Assembly (NCBI RefSeq): GCF_003261575.2
Contig: NZ_CP036175.1
Span: 4,836,001-4,900,000, forward strand
DNA from: Klebsiella huaxiensis
GTDB taxonomy: Bacteria; Pseudomonadota; Gammaproteobacteria; Enterobacterales; Enterobacteriaceae
Direction of reading: 5' to 3'
DNA length: 64,000 nt
Shown here: positions 17,852-27,284 of the stretch, one piece after another
How the letters are laid out: each line of letters starts with the position of its first letter
How positions within the stretch are numbered: the first letter of the stretch is position 1
Notes under the pieces: generated by a model
The model's input: only the letters and a program-made list of their open reading frames with translations
The model's database searches: none
What the model was told of the DNA's origin: nothing
Translations under genes and position numbers: made by a program

Positions 17852-18337
17852 TTATTTAACCTGTTTCAGCACATCAGCGGTGATGTCTTTTACATCGCTG
17901 CTGTTGTATGCCACGGCATTAGAGTCAACAACCAGATCGATGCTCTGATCTTTAGCAACGCTCTGCACTGCGCTCTGGATACGAGTCACCAGCTTGCCAC
18001 GTTCTTCATTAGAACGACGTGCGCGGTCCTGCTCGAAAGACTGGGCTTTCTGGGAGAAAGTCTGGCGCTGAGCCATCACGTCTTTTTCCAGTTTGGTACG
18101 ATCAGCACCGGCTTTCATGGACTGCAGACGCTGCATTTTAGACTGCAGGTCGCCTTCCATACGCTGCAGCTCGCTTGCGCGACCTTTAAACTCGTTTTCC
18201 AGCGTGTTAGAAACGCCTGTTTTCTGGGCAACCTGTTGGAACAAGTTGTTCATGTTAACCATTGCAATTTTATCTGCCGCCTGAGCGGAAGTTACCATTG
18301 CTAAACCCAGACCTGCAGCTAATAACCACTTTTTCAC
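17852..18337 (-). CDS. skp: Periplasmic chaperone Skp (OmpH)
   Basis: Trimeric periplasmic chaperone that cages unfolded outer-membrane proteins on the way to BamA. The signal peptide KKWLLAAGLGLAMVTSAQA ends in AQA before ADKIAMVNM. The mature protein has long coiled-coil arms (about 45-125, rich in Q, K, E and R: SELQRMEGDLQSKMQRLQS). Length 161 as in E. coli. The start is GTG at 18337. It follows bamA on the same strand, linking outer-membrane protein transport and insertion genes. Confidence 0.97.
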   Translation of the reverse strand: MKKWLLAAGLGLAMVTSAQAADKIAMVNMNNLFQQVAQKTGVSNTLENEFKGRASELQRMEGDLQSKMQRLQSMKAGADRTKLEKDVMAQRQTFSQKAQSFEQDRARRSNEERGKLVTRIQSAVQSVAKDQSIDLVVDSNAVAYNSSDVKDITADVLKQVK

Positions 18338-18461
18338 AATAAACTCCTTACCATCCCATGAGTACCCTGGGGTACCGTTATTTGCGTGGCCAGGCGATAA
18401 CCTCAGTTATCGCCAATAGTCAGCGCTATACTGCTCTTGCATTCCATTGCAGCCAACACAA

Positions 18462-20891
18462 TTACCAGGTTTTACCGATGTTAAACTGGAACTGTTCAGC
18501 TTTGTCTCCATCGTACTTTTTAAACGGCTGGGCGTAGGAGAATACCAACGGCCCTAACGGCGACATCCACTGAACTGCGATACCCGCAGACATACGAATG
18601 TTGTTCGGATCGCTGTAGTCCGGATAGCCCGGATACGCACCAGAATCCCAGTGAGTATCCCACACGGTCCCCATGTCCCAGAAGAAGGAAGTACGGACCG
18701 AATTTGCATATTTATCGCTAATAAACGGCGTTGGAGTGATCAGCTCCAGGCTGGCGACCGCCATGGCGTTACCGCCCACAGCGTCATCAGACTTACATGG
18801 TGCAGATTGATCACGATTACATTCGTTATCATAACTATCATCACCGTCATGGCGGCTGCTGGCAGGCAGATAAACCGCTTTCGGGCCAATTGTATTGGAC
18901 TGAAAACCACGCACGGTGCTTGAACCACCGGCATAGAAGTTCTCATAGAACGGCATCTCTTTACCGCCCAGACCATTACCGTAACCAAAGCGGGTACGTC
19001 CCAACATGACCCACTGATGATCGTCATCGATTGGTACATAGGTCGCCGTATCCAGCGTCGCTTTGTAGTATTCGTTGTCAGATCCCGGAATCGTCACTTT
19101 ACCATTCAGATTAACGCGCGAACCTTCGGTCGGGAAGAAACCACGGTCCAGCTTGTTGTACGTCCAACCATAGTTGAAGGTGAAGTCATCAGCGCTGAAC
19201 GAGTTTCTGTCGTTCGTGTTGTCCGGATACTGGCCCATCGAATTCAGATAACGCCACATTGATACCTGCGGCTGCATATTGGACAAGGAGTTATGCACAT
19301 AGCCCAGACCCGCGCGCAGCGAATTGTATTCGTTAATCGGGAAGCCCAGCGTAATGTCTGTACCATAACTTTTGTTGGTATAGTCAGACAGGTCGGCATC
19401 GTTAGCATCGAAGTCGTTATAGAAGACACGACCACCGAGGCTGACGCCATCCACGGTAAAGTACGGGTTAGTCACCGACAGTTCAGTATAGGTCTGGTAA
19501 TCGTTTTTGGTGCCGTTAATACCAACAGAATAGCCAGTACCGAGCCAGTTATCCTGCTGAACGCCAGCCTGGAAGCTAACGCCGCTTTCAGTGCCGTAAC
19601 CAACACCAAAGTTAAAGCTACCGGTATTACGTTCTTTAACCCTGTAGACAACGTCTACCTGATCCGGGCTACCCGGTACACGCTGCGTATCGGTATCAAC
19701 CGTTTCAAAATAGCCCAAACGGTTCAGACGATCTTTACCCTGGTCAACCAGGTCGCTCCCCAGCCAGGCACCTTCCATCTGACGCATTTCACGACGCAGA
19801 ACGGAATCTTTCGAGGTATCGTTACCTTCAAAACGCACTTTACGCACGTAATAACGGTTACCCGCATCCACGTTAACGTGCAGCTTCACCGTCTTGTCGG
19901 TATCGTTGATTTCCGGCTGGGACTGAACGCGCGGATAGGCGTAGCCATAGCGACCGAGGAGTTTCTTAATATCATTCTCCATTTTGGTCACTTTGGTGCC
20001 GTTATACAGCTCGCCCGGCTCCACTTTGGTCAGCGCTTCGATTTCTGCCGAATGTCCCGCCAGATCGCCCGTCACCTGCACACCAGAAAGCTTGTACTGA
20101 TCGCCTTCGGTAATGTTGACGGTGATGTAGATGCCCTTTTTGTCCGGCGTCAGGCTAACCTGCGTGGAATCAATGTTGAAACGGGCATAGCCGCGATCCA
20201 GATAGTAACTACGCAGAGTTTCGAGGTCCCCTGCCAGCTTCTGTTTCTGGTATTTGCGATCGCCAACCACGTTCCACCATGGCACTTCATCGCGCAGCTG
20301 GAATGTCGAAATCAGTTCATCAGTGCTGAAAGCATGATTGCCGACGATATTGATCTGCTGGATTTTAGCCGATACGCCTTCCTGGAATACCAGTTTCAGG
20401 TCGACACGGTTACGCGGTAGCGGCGTCACGACAGCTTTTACGCTGGCGCTGTACTTGCCGACGCTGTAGTAAAAATCTTCCAGCCCTTTTTCAATATCAG
20501 CGAGCGTGGTGCGATCGAGAGATTCCCCTACGCGTACACCGGATGCCTCAAGGTTTTGCTTGAGCATGTCATCTTTCACCGACTTGTTGCCGGAGAAAGT
20601 GATGCTGGCAATCGTTGGACGCTCTTTCACCTGCACCAGCAGGGTATCACCATCGCGCAGGACGCGGACATCCTCAAAGTTGCCAGTGGCAAACAGAGCA
20701 CGGATGGTGTTACTGATATCATCATCGGTTACGGTATCGCCAGGACGCACTGGCATACTGAGGAGGGCCGCACCAACAGCGACACGCTGCAAGCCGTCGA
20801 AATGAATGTCCTTCACCACGAACCCTTCAGCACCGTATACGGTTGCGCTGCTAAACAGCAGCGACGCTATGAGCAACTTTTTCATCGCCAT
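18462..20891 (-). CDS. bamA: Outer-membrane protein assembly factor BamA
   Basis: Core of the BAM complex, folding beta-barrel proteins into the outer membrane. The 809 residues comprise a signal peptide (ending TVYGA-EGFVV), five POTRA domains (about 24-420) and a 16-strand Omp85 barrel. The conserved loop 6 motif is seen as STVRGFQSNTIGP. The surface loop after it (VYLPASSRHDGDDSYDNEC onwards) differs from E. coli, but both cysteines of its disulfide are kept (ECNRDQSAPCKSDD). The C-terminus ends FNIGKTW, a normal aromatic beta-signal. It lies between rseP and skp. Confidence 0.98.
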   Translation of the reverse strand: MAMKKLLIASLLFSSATVYGAEGFVVKDIHFDGLQRVAVGAALLSMPVRPGDTVTDDDISNTIRALFATGNFEDVRVLRDGDTLLVQVKERPTIASITFSGNKSVKDDMLKQNLEASGVRVGESLDRTTLADIEKGLEDFYYSVGKYSASVKAVVTPLPRNRVDLKLVFQEGVSAKIQQINIVGNHAFSTDELISTFQLRDEVPWWNVVGDRKYQKQKLAGDLETLRSYYLDRGYARFNIDSTQVSLTPDKKGIYITVNITEGDQYKLSGVQVTGDLAGHSAEIEALTKVEPGELYNGTKVTKMENDIKKLLGRYGYAYPRVQSQPEINDTDKTVKLHVNVDAGNRYYVRKVRFEGNDTSKDSVLRREMRQMEGAWLGSDLVDQGKDRLNRLGYFETVDTDTQRVPGSPDQVDVVYRVKERNTGSFNFGVGYGTESGVSFQAGVQQDNWLGTGYSVGINGTKNDYQTYTELSVTNPYFTVDGVSLGGRVFYNDFDANDADLSDYTNKSYGTDITLGFPINEYNSLRAGLGYVHNSLSNMQPQVSMWRYLNSMGQYPDNTNDRNSFSADDFTFNYGWTYNKLDRGFFPTEGSRVNLNGKVTIPGSDNEYYKATLDTATYVPIDDDHQWVMLGRTRFGYGNGLGGKEMPFYENFYAGGSSTVRGFQSNTIGPKAVYLPASSRHDGDDSYDNECNRDQSAPCKSDDAVGGNAMAVASLELITPTPFISDKYANSVRTSFFWDMGTVWDTHWDSGAYPGYPDYSDPNNIRMSAGIAVQWMSPLGPLVFSYAQPFKKYDGDKAEQFQFNIGKTW

Positions 20892-20922
20892 CGTTATTAT
20901 GCGTTCTTCCTAACAAACTCTC

Positions 20923-22275
20923 TTACAACCGAGAGAAATCATTGAAAAGTGCAAGCCCCATTAACAACACCAGCAATATTGAGCCAATGCGATAACTAAA
21001 GTCTTGAACTCGCTCGGATACCGGTCCGCCTTTCAGCTTTTCAATCGCCAAAAACAGCAAATGTCCCCCGTCAAGAACAGGAAGCGGGAACAGGTTGATT
21101 ATTCCGAGGTTCACGCTAATCAGCGCAAGGAACATCAGGTAATAAATCAGCCCGTACTCCGCTGACATCCCAGCCCCCTGGGCGATAGAAATCGGCCCGC
21201 TGAGGTTGTTCAGTTTGACATCACCGGTTATCAATTTGCCCAGCATCCTGACCGTTAACGACATCAGCTGCCAGGTTTTATCCGTGGCTTCAGCGATGGC
21301 GGCAAACGGCCCGTACTGACGCACTGTCTTATATTCATCAGGCAGCGGGATGACCTTAGGTACGACCCCTGCAAACCCCTCAGTTTTGCCCCTGGTGGAC
21401 TTTGAATCTGGCGTCAAGGTTACCGATAAAGGACTCCCCTGCCGTTCGATGTCCAGAACTAACGCACTTCCCGGATTATCACGCACAAGATTAACAAACG
21501 TCATCCACTGCGTTAACGGTTGACCATCGACTTTAACGATCCTGTCGCCCGCTTGCAAACCCGCCTTCTGCGCCGCCGAGTTAGATTGAACTTCTGCCAG
21601 GACGGTATCAATCTGCGCGCTGCGCGGCTGAATGCCTAACGAAGCTACCGGATCTTGTTTATCCGGTTCAAACGCCCAGTGCTGCAGATTGAGGATTTTA
21701 TCCTGACGTTGATTGGTCCCGAAAGGGGCAACGGTAACTATTGTTTGCCGATCGCCAATCTTCGCCACCAGCGCCATACGCACAGCATCCCAATCAGGCG
21801 TTTCGATGCCATCTATCGCTTTAAGTTCCGTTCCTTTTGCAATTTGTGCTTGCGCGGCTATCGAGTTGGGCGTTATATCGCCAACAACCGGACGAACGCC
21901 AGGGACACCAATAATGAAGACCAACCAGTAGGCAAAAATGGCAAAAAGGAAGTTGGCGATAGGCCCAGCGGCAATAACAGCAGCACGCTGACCAACGGTT
22001 TTGTTGTTGAAAGCGTAGTGGCGCATCTCGGGCACCACCGGCTCGACGCGTTCGTCGAGCATTTTGACATAGCCACCCAGCGGGATAAGAGCAATGACGA
22101 ACTCCGTGCCCTGCTTATCGTAGCGCCGCCAGAGAGCCTTGCCAAAACCAATGGAGAAGCGCTCAACACGGACGCCACAGCGGCGAGCAACCCAGAAATG
22201 GCCAAATTCATGGACGGTGATCAACACGCCCAGCGCAATAATAAAAGCAGCCAAATTCCAGAGAACGCTCAGCAT
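20923..22275 (-). CDS. rseP: Site-2 protease RseP
   Basis: Intramembrane zinc metalloprotease that cuts RseA after DegS, releasing sigma-E, and also clears signal-peptide remnants. The zinc motif HEFGH is at residues 22-26 in the first membrane segment; the third ligand is in LPVLDGGHLLFL near residue 402. Two PDZ domains lie between (about 115-310; QAGDRIVKVDGQPL in the second). Start is ATG 22275, giving 450 residues as in E. coli; the longer frame adds 15 unrelated residues. The gene follows cdsA by 11 bases and precedes bamA. Confidence 0.97.
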   Translation of the reverse strand: MLSVLWNLAAFIIALGVLITVHEFGHFWVARRCGVRVERFSIGFGKALWRRYDKQGTEFVIALIPLGGYVKMLDERVEPVVPEMRHYAFNNKTVGQRAAVIAAGPIANFLFAIFAYWLVFIIGVPGVRPVVGDITPNSIAAQAQIAKGTELKAIDGIETPDWDAVRMALVAKIGDRQTIVTVAPFGTNQRQDKILNLQHWAFEPDKQDPVASLGIQPRSAQIDTVLAEVQSNSAAQKAGLQAGDRIVKVDGQPLTQWMTFVNLVRDNPGSALVLDIERQGSPLSVTLTPDSKSTRGKTEGFAGVVPKVIPLPDEYKTVRQYGPFAAIAEATDKTWQLMSLTVRMLGKLITGDVKLNNLSGPISIAQGAGMSAEYGLIYYLMFLALISVNLGIINLFPLPVLDGGHLLFLAIEKLKGGPVSERVQDFSYRIGSILLVLLMGLALFNDFSRL

Positions 22276-22286
22276 AAAATTTTCCG

Positions 22287-23144
22287 TCAAATCGTCCTGA
22301 AAACTAACAATAGCAGACACGCAAACACAGGGACCGCAGCCGTCAGGCTATCAATACGATCCAGAATACCACCGTGCCCGGGAATCAGATTCCCGCTATC
22401 TTTAATACCCGCTTCACGTTTAAACATGCTTTCTGTGAGATCGCCAAGCACCGAGGCCAAAGCCGCAATAACTGAGCAAACCAGCAGGACCGTCGGCGTG
22501 ACATCCAGATGAGCCCACCAGCCGTAAGCCCATGAGATAACTGCCGCCGTGAGCAGCCCACCAAAAAATCCCTGCCAGGTTTTGCCCGGAGACACTTTTG
22601 GCGCCAGCTTATGCTTGCCGAACATTTTACCAAACATGTAGGCACCGGAATCCGCGCCCCAGACCAGGATCATCACGTACAGCAACCACAGCGCACCACT
22701 GTAATGGTCATCGGCGTAATGCCAGGCGCGCAGCGCCAGCATGCCCCAAAAAAATGGGACAATGGTCAGGATGCCAAAAATCAGACGTAGCGTTTTTGAG
22801 TTACGCCAGAAGGCGGCAGAAGCGGGATAAGTCAGTACCAAAATAAGCGCAACTATCCACCAGCCAAATGATGCCCATAGCGACCCCTCAACCAACGGTT
22901 GGTGAACGTCGTAATGGTATTCCGGCATAAGAAAAAGCATCAACGCCAGCAGCAGGCCGCAGAGCACCGACAGCCAGACTCTCTGCGTCGTTGAAGTGAA
23001 ACCGCTAAATTGCCCCCACTCCCACGCGGCGAGCATACAGACGACCAGCGTGACGATGGCAAAACCCGCGGGCGGCAATAGAAAAAGCGCCGCTATAACG
23101 ACGGGGATTAAGACGAAAGCAGAAATCAGGCGATACTTCAGCAA
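22287..23144 (-). CDS. cdsA: Phosphatidate cytidylyltransferase
   Basis: Makes CDP-diacylglycerol from phosphatidate and CTP, the branch point to all phospholipids. A polytopic inner-membrane protein of 285 residues (equal to E. coli) with about eight hydrophobic segments. The C-terminal family signature is clear: LGDLTESMFKREAGIKDSG followed by PGHGGILDRIDSL. The start is TTG at 23144, as in the E. coli gene. It lies 12 bases after uppS. Confidence 0.97.
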   Translation of the reverse strand: MLKYRLISAFVLIPVVIAALFLLPPAGFAIVTLVVCMLAAWEWGQFSGFTSTTQRVWLSVLCGLLLALMLFLMPEYHYDVHQPLVEGSLWASFGWWIVALILVLTYPASAAFWRNSKTLRLIFGILTIVPFFWGMLALRAWHYADDHYSGALWLLYVMILVWGADSGAYMFGKMFGKHKLAPKVSPGKTWQGFFGGLLTAAVISWAYGWWAHLDVTPTVLLVCSVIAALASVLGDLTESMFKREAGIKDSGNLIPGHGGILDRIDSLTAAVPVFACLLLLVFRTI

Positions 23145-23156
23145 AAGTGACCCCCA

Positions 23157-23915
23157 TCAGGCATTATTGCCACCCGGCTCAGTGCCGCCGAAACGACGCT
23201 CTCGATTAACAAAGGCATGGAGTGCACCTTCAAAGTCCTGTTCAGCGAAATCGGGCCAAAGAACATCCGTAAAGTAAAGTTCGGCATAGGCAATTTGCCA
23301 AATCAAAAAGTTACTGATGCGATGCTCTCCCCCGGTCCTAATAACTAAATCTACGGGTGCAAGCTCATTCATACAAACCTGCTGGCTCAGCATCTCTTCC
23401 GTGATTTGATCGGGTTGCAGCAACCCTTCCTGTACCTGTTGGGCCAAATGACGAACGCCCTGGACGATATCCCAGCGGCCGCCATAGTTGGCAGCAATAT
23501 TCAGGGTCAAACCTGTATTGTTCTCAGTCAACGCCTCCGCTTTACGGATACGCTCCTGCAAACGTGCGTTAAAACGTGTTGTCTCGCCGATAATACGCAG
23601 ACGCACATTATGCCTGTGCAGGCTTTTCACTTCGCTATCCAACGCCCAGACAAACAGCTCCATCAGCGCACTGACCTCCTGCGCCGGGCGGTTCCAGTTT
23701 TCACTACTGAACGCGTATAACGTCAACGCTTCAATACCATTATTAGCCGCGAAAGAGACGGCGCGACGCACGGACTTCGCGCCGGCTTTATGGCCGAAGG
23801 CACGAATTTTTCCTTGCCGTTTCGCCCAGCGACCGTTGCCGTCCATAATAATGGCAACATGGCGACAACCATGCGCAGGCGACATTTCGCTGACAGTTTG
23901 ATTAGCAGACAACAT
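23157..23915 (-). CDS. uppS: Undecaprenyl diphosphate synthase
   Basis: Cis-prenyltransferase adding eight isopentenyl units to farnesyl diphosphate; the C55 product is the lipid carrier for peptidoglycan and O-antigen. Also called ispU. Conserved regions seen: HVAIIMDGNGRWAKRQ with the catalytic Asp (about residue 25), GHKAGAKSVRRAV, FSSENWNRP, and RTGGEHRISNFLIWQIAYAE. The start is taken at ATG 23915 (MLSANQ, 252 residues), because E. coli begins MMLSA; an ATG six codons earlier (23933) is open but lacks a convincing ribosome-binding site. Confidence 0.96.
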   Translation of the reverse strand: MLSANQTVSEMSPAHGCRHVAIIMDGNGRWAKRQGKIRAFGHKAGAKSVRRAVSFAANNGIEALTLYAFSSENWNRPAQEVSALMELFVWALDSEVKSLHRHNVRLRIIGETTRFNARLQERIRKAEALTENNTGLTLNIAANYGGRWDIVQGVRHLAQQVQEGLLQPDQITEEMLSQQVCMNELAPVDLVIRTGGEHRISNFLIWQIAYAELYFTDVLWPDFAEQDFEGALHAFVNRERRFGGTEPGGNNA

Positions 23916-24044
23916 AACGCGTTTTAAGTCCATAATAAGGATTAGCTAAGCCACCAAACACGGGCCACCGGTCAGCGCTGGATACGCATTTTTATCCGGT
24001 ACCGGAGCTACGGCCAATCGCAGAGAACAACCAAAAGCTTTACG

Positions 24045-24069
24045 CAAAAAAGCCGTGTTTTGCCACGGC
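24045..24069 (-). terminator. Terminator between dxr and uppS
   Basis: On the minus strand, GCCGTG and CACGGC enclose a short GCAAAA loop and are followed by six T. It separates dxr from the uppS-cdsA-rseP group and suggests that uppS has its own promoter in the remaining 110 bases. Confidence 0.85.
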
Positions 24070-24157
24070 CACCGTAATCTTTCACAACAAAATGCAACGA
24101 TCGGGTGGCGCAGACTATATCACCGAAGCCCAGCGCCCACAAATATCACAGTGAGTA

Positions 24158-25357
24158 TCAGAATTTGCTCCGAGCGGCCAGTAACTGGCTTGCGCTCACC
24201 CGAGCCATCGCGTCAATCTCCAGCACTTCATCAATACTTTGCGGCTCATTTAGCGTCTGTTGATCCAGGACCGACTGATTGACTGCTGCAATATCAGTGA
24301 AACGGATATCATCGTTCAGGAACGCGGCTACGGAGACTTCATTCGCCGCATTCAGCGCCGTTGTCGCCGCCTGCCCCGCATCAAAGGCATCCATCGCCAG
24401 CTTCAGGCAAGGATAACGCCCGTAATCCGGTGCGGAGAAGCTCAGGTTACTCAACTGGCAAAAGTCCAGCGGTTTCACTCCAGAGTTAAGACGCTTTGGC
24501 CACCCCATAGTGTGGGCAATCGGCGTACGCATATCCGGCTCACCGAGCTGTGCCAGAACGCTACCGTCCTGATAACGCACCATCGAATGAATCACTGATT
24601 GCGGATGGATAAGCACTTCCATTTGCTGCGCCGAAGCATTAAACAACCAGCGTGCTTCGATATACTCCAGTCCCTTGTTCATCATGGTGGCTGAGTCGAC
24701 GGAAATTTTGCGCCCCATAGACCAGTTTGGATGATTACAGGCCTGGTCTGGCGTCATTACCGCCAGTTCGGAAATCGCCGTTTCCCGAAAAGGGCCCCCG
24801 GAACCGGTCAGCAGAATCGACGCCACACCGTTCTGCGTTAAATCAGCGTATCCCAGATTGTGTTGAATTGTTTCCGGCATACTCTGAAAAATCGCATTGT
24901 GTTCGCTATCAACCGGCAGCAGACGAGCCCCGAACTGCTGCACCGCCTCCATAAACAGGCGACCACAGGTCACCAGCGACTCTTTATTCGCCAGCAGCAC
25001 CGTTTTCCCGGCGCGAATGGCTGACAGCGTCGGTACCAGCCCTGCCGCTCCGACAATCGCTGCCATCACCTGATCAACATCGTCCAGTGCCGCAACCTCA
25101 GCAGCAGCCTGCTGGCCACTCATGACTTCAGTACGGCTGCCGTGTTCGCGGAGTTTTGTCCGCAACAGCTCAGCGCTGTGTGCATCATCCATAACCGCGT
25201 AACGAGGGGAAAATTCCAGACATTGTTCAACCATGCGGTCGACATTTTTCCCGGCGACCAGCGCGGTAATAGAAAAGCAGTCAGGATTATGGCGCACCAC
25301 ATCCAACGTGCTGCAGCCGATAGAACCGGTCGAACCGAGAACGGTTAATTGCTTCAT
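24158..25357 (-). CDS. dxr: 1-deoxy-D-xylulose 5-phosphate reductoisomerase
   Basis: Second step of the MEP isoprenoid pathway (also ispC): converts DXP to MEP with NADPH; the fosmidomycin target. NADPH site LGSTGSIGCSTLDVV is at residues about 5-19. LLPVDSEHNAIFQ and GRKISVDSATMMNKGLE carry the metal and substrate residues. Start ATG 25357 gives 399 residues; the upstream extension is not homologous. The last 35 residues (from NQSVLDQ) diverge from E. coli, in the variable C-terminal helical domain, and this is unlikely to affect activity. Confidence 0.97.
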   Translation of the reverse strand: MKQLTVLGSTGSIGCSTLDVVRHNPDCFSITALVAGKNVDRMVEQCLEFSPRYAVMDDAHSAELLRTKLREHGSRTEVMSGQQAAAEVAALDDVDQVMAAIVGAAGLVPTLSAIRAGKTVLLANKESLVTCGRLFMEAVQQFGARLLPVDSEHNAIFQSMPETIQHNLGYADLTQNGVASILLTGSGGPFRETAISELAVMTPDQACNHPNWSMGRKISVDSATMMNKGLEYIEARWLFNASAQQMEVLIHPQSVIHSMVRYQDGSVLAQLGEPDMRTPIAHTMGWPKRLNSGVKPLDFCQLSNLSFSAPDYGRYPCLKLAMDAFDAGQAATTALNAANEVSVAAFLNDDIRFTDIAAVNQSVLDQQTLNEPQSIDEVLEIDAMARVSASQLLAARSKF

Positions 25358-25581
25358 GAGACGCCCAGAAGAATTAAGACAGGATAAAAAGCAAAACGCC
25401 GCCAGCAAGCCTTTATGCATCAATTATCAGGTGAGAGCGGAGGCACAGAGCCTTTGACATGGTGCCAAAGGCTACAAGGCCAGCCGTCTAAACGCAATCC
25501 CGAAAATTGAGCGTACGGTCTCCTGTACGGCGTTTCAGATTTTACGCAGGCCGCACTTCCGGCCCGCGAATTGGCAGAGAA

Positions 25582-26139
25582 TCAGAACTGCATCAGTTCC
25601 GCTTCTTTATCCGCCAGCGCCGCATCAACTTTCTTGATAGCAGCGTCGGTCATTTTTTGCACGTCGTCCTGAGAGCGGCGATCGTCGTCTTCGCTGATCT
25701 CTTTCTCTTTCAGAAGTGCTTTTACTTTGTCGTTGGCGTCGCGACGAACGTTACGCACGGCAACGCGCGCCTGTTCAGCTTCACCACGCACGATTTTGGT
25801 CAGATCTTTACGACGTTCTTCGGTCAGCGGCGGCAGCGGAACGCGGATATCGCTACCCGCAGAGCTTGGGTTCAGACCAAGGTCGGAAGCCATAATCGCT
25901 TTCTCAACGGCCGGACTCATGGAGCGATCGAAGACGTTAATCTTCAGTGTACGGGAGTCTTCTACCGTTACGCTAGCCAACTGGCGCAGCGGAGTCGGCG
26001 TACCGTAGTATTCCACGATAATGCCATCCAGCAGGCTGGGAGAAGCACGACCCGTGCGTATTTTGCTGATTTGGGTTTTGAACGCTTCAACGCATTTATC
26101 CATGCGTACTTCAGCATCTTTTCTGATATCGCTAATCAC
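25582..26139 (-). CDS. frr: Ribosome recycling factor
   Basis: Splits the post-termination ribosome together with EF-G. At 185 residues it matches the E. coli factor. The long three-helix bundle is recognised from ISDIRKDAEVRMDKCVEAFKT and IRTGRASPSLLDGI at the N-terminus and LTKIVRGEAEQARVAVRNVRRDAND at the C-terminal half. GTG start at 26139, as in E. coli. An ERIC repeat sits between it and pyrH. Confidence 0.97.
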   Translation of the reverse strand: MISDIRKDAEVRMDKCVEAFKTQISKIRTGRASPSLLDGIIVEYYGTPTPLRQLASVTVEDSRTLKINVFDRSMSPAVEKAIMASDLGLNPSSAGSDIRVPLPPLTEERRKDLTKIVRGEAEQARVAVRNVRRDANDKVKALLKEKEISEDDDRRSQDDVQKMTDAAIKKVDAALADKEAELMQF

Positions 26140-26275
26140 GTTACGAATCCTTGAAAACTTGTCTCAGGCAGACCAGACAATTGCACATAGTGGAAATGTG
26201 CTAAGTATAGCCCTGATTAATATGTTTACGGGTAAGGCACTGTCCCACGACGGTAGTGCAAAATCTTACCTCTAT

Positions 26276-26402
26276 TTCTACACAAAATCATTCAAGTTGT
26301 ATCAAGGCGGCAACTGAGCGAATCCTCAGTCACTTACTACAGTAAATGACTGAGGTGAGCAAAGGCAGCCAACGCAGAAACAGCTTGAAGGATGAAGTGT
26401 AA
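26276..26402 (+). repeat. ERIC element between pyrH and frr
   Basis: About 127 bp matching the ERIC (IRU) family: a left end near ACACAAAATCATTCAAG, then ATCAAGGCGGCAACTGAG, a central hairpin in which CCTCAGTCA pairs with TGACTGAGG, GTGAGCAAAGGCAGCCAACG, and a right end CTTGAAGGATGAAGTGT. Compared with the second ERIC in this window it has the same orientation. It lies in a spacer expected to be transcribed with pyrH-frr. Confidence 0.88.
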
Positions 26403-26410
26403 CACGGAAA

Positions 26411-27136
26411 TTATTCCGTGATTAACGTCCCTTCTTTTTCACCCATCACCACACGGCGCAGCGCGCCTGGCTTGTTCATGTTGAACACGCGAATCGGCAA
26501 TTTATGGTCACGGGCCAGGGTGAAGGCTGCAAGATCCATCACTTTCAGTTCTTTATCCAGTACTTCGCTGTAGGTCAGCTGATCGTACATGGTGGCAGAA
26601 GGATCTTTGGCCGGGTCAGCGGTAAATACGCCATCAACTTTCGTCGCTTTCAACACAACATCAGCTTCGATTTCGATACCGCGCAGGCAAGCTGCGGAAT
26701 CAGTGGTAAAGAAAGGATTGCCCGTACCGGCGGCCAGAATCACCACGCGGTTGTTACGCAGCAGGCTAATAGCTTCCGCCCAACTGTAGTTATCACATAC
26801 GCCGTTCAGCGGAATAGCTGACATCAGGCGGGCGTTCACATAGGCGCGATGGAGAGAATCACGCATTGCAAGGCCGTTCATGACCGTTGCCAACATGCCC
26901 ATGTGGTCGCCCACAACGCGGTTCATACCTGCTTTCGCCAGACCAGCTCCACGGAACAAGTTACCGCCACCAATCACTACGCCAACCTGAATACCCAGTT
27001 CAACCAGTTCTTTGATTTCCTGAGCCATACGGTCAAGTATGCTTGCATCAATACCGAAGCCTTCTGAACCTTGCAGCGCTTCGCCACTTAATTTAAGCAG
27101 AATACGTTTGTAGACGGGTTTTGCATTGGTAGCCAT
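26411..27136 (-). CDS. pyrH: Uridylate kinase
   Basis: Hexameric UMP kinase making UDP in pyrimidine synthesis; activated by GTP, inhibited by UTP. It belongs to the amino-acid-kinase family and is unrelated to eukaryotic UMP kinases. Seen are RILLKLSGEALQG at the N-terminus, the glycine-rich VGVVIGGGNLFRG, and ILAAGTGNPFFTTDSAACLR. Length 241 as in E. coli. It lies between tsf and frr. Confidence 0.98.
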   Translation of the reverse strand: MATNAKPVYKRILLKLSGEALQGSEGFGIDASILDRMAQEIKELVELGIQVGVVIGGGNLFRGAGLAKAGMNRVVGDHMGMLATVMNGLAMRDSLHRAYVNARLMSAIPLNGVCDNYSWAEAISLLRNNRVVILAAGTGNPFFTTDSAACLRGIEIEADVVLKATKVDGVFTADPAKDPSATMYDQLTYSEVLDKELKVMDLAAFTLARDHKLPIRVFNMNKPGALRRVVMGEKEGTLITE

Positions 27137-27246
27137 GTTTCTTTCCTGAGACTGTCAACGAATGAGATGAATTATTTCTGGCGACATTGTACGTCGCTTT
27201 CCAGCGTAGCCACCAGAGCGGTTGGCTGAATTTACAAGTTAGGCAC

Positions 27247-27278
27247 AAAAAGAAGCCGCCCTCAGGCGGCTCCTTTTT
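27247..27278 (-). terminator. Terminator after tsf
   Basis: GCCGCC and GGCGGC form a stem around CTGAGG or its equivalent on the minus strand, extended by A-T pairs and followed by a T-rich run. It lies just after the tsf stop codon and closes the rpsB-tsf operon. Confidence 0.88.
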
Positions 27279-27284
27279 TGAAAA

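Noticed and set aside
19293..20420. A 375-codon plus-strand open frame within bamA
   Set aside because: It lies opposite conserved POTRA and barrel coding sequence; its translation has no domain pattern.
24158..24270. Divergent C-terminus of Dxr as a possible frameshift
   Set aside because: The frame stays open to a length equal to E. coli Dxr, and helical residues are conserved in type; ordinary divergence explains it.
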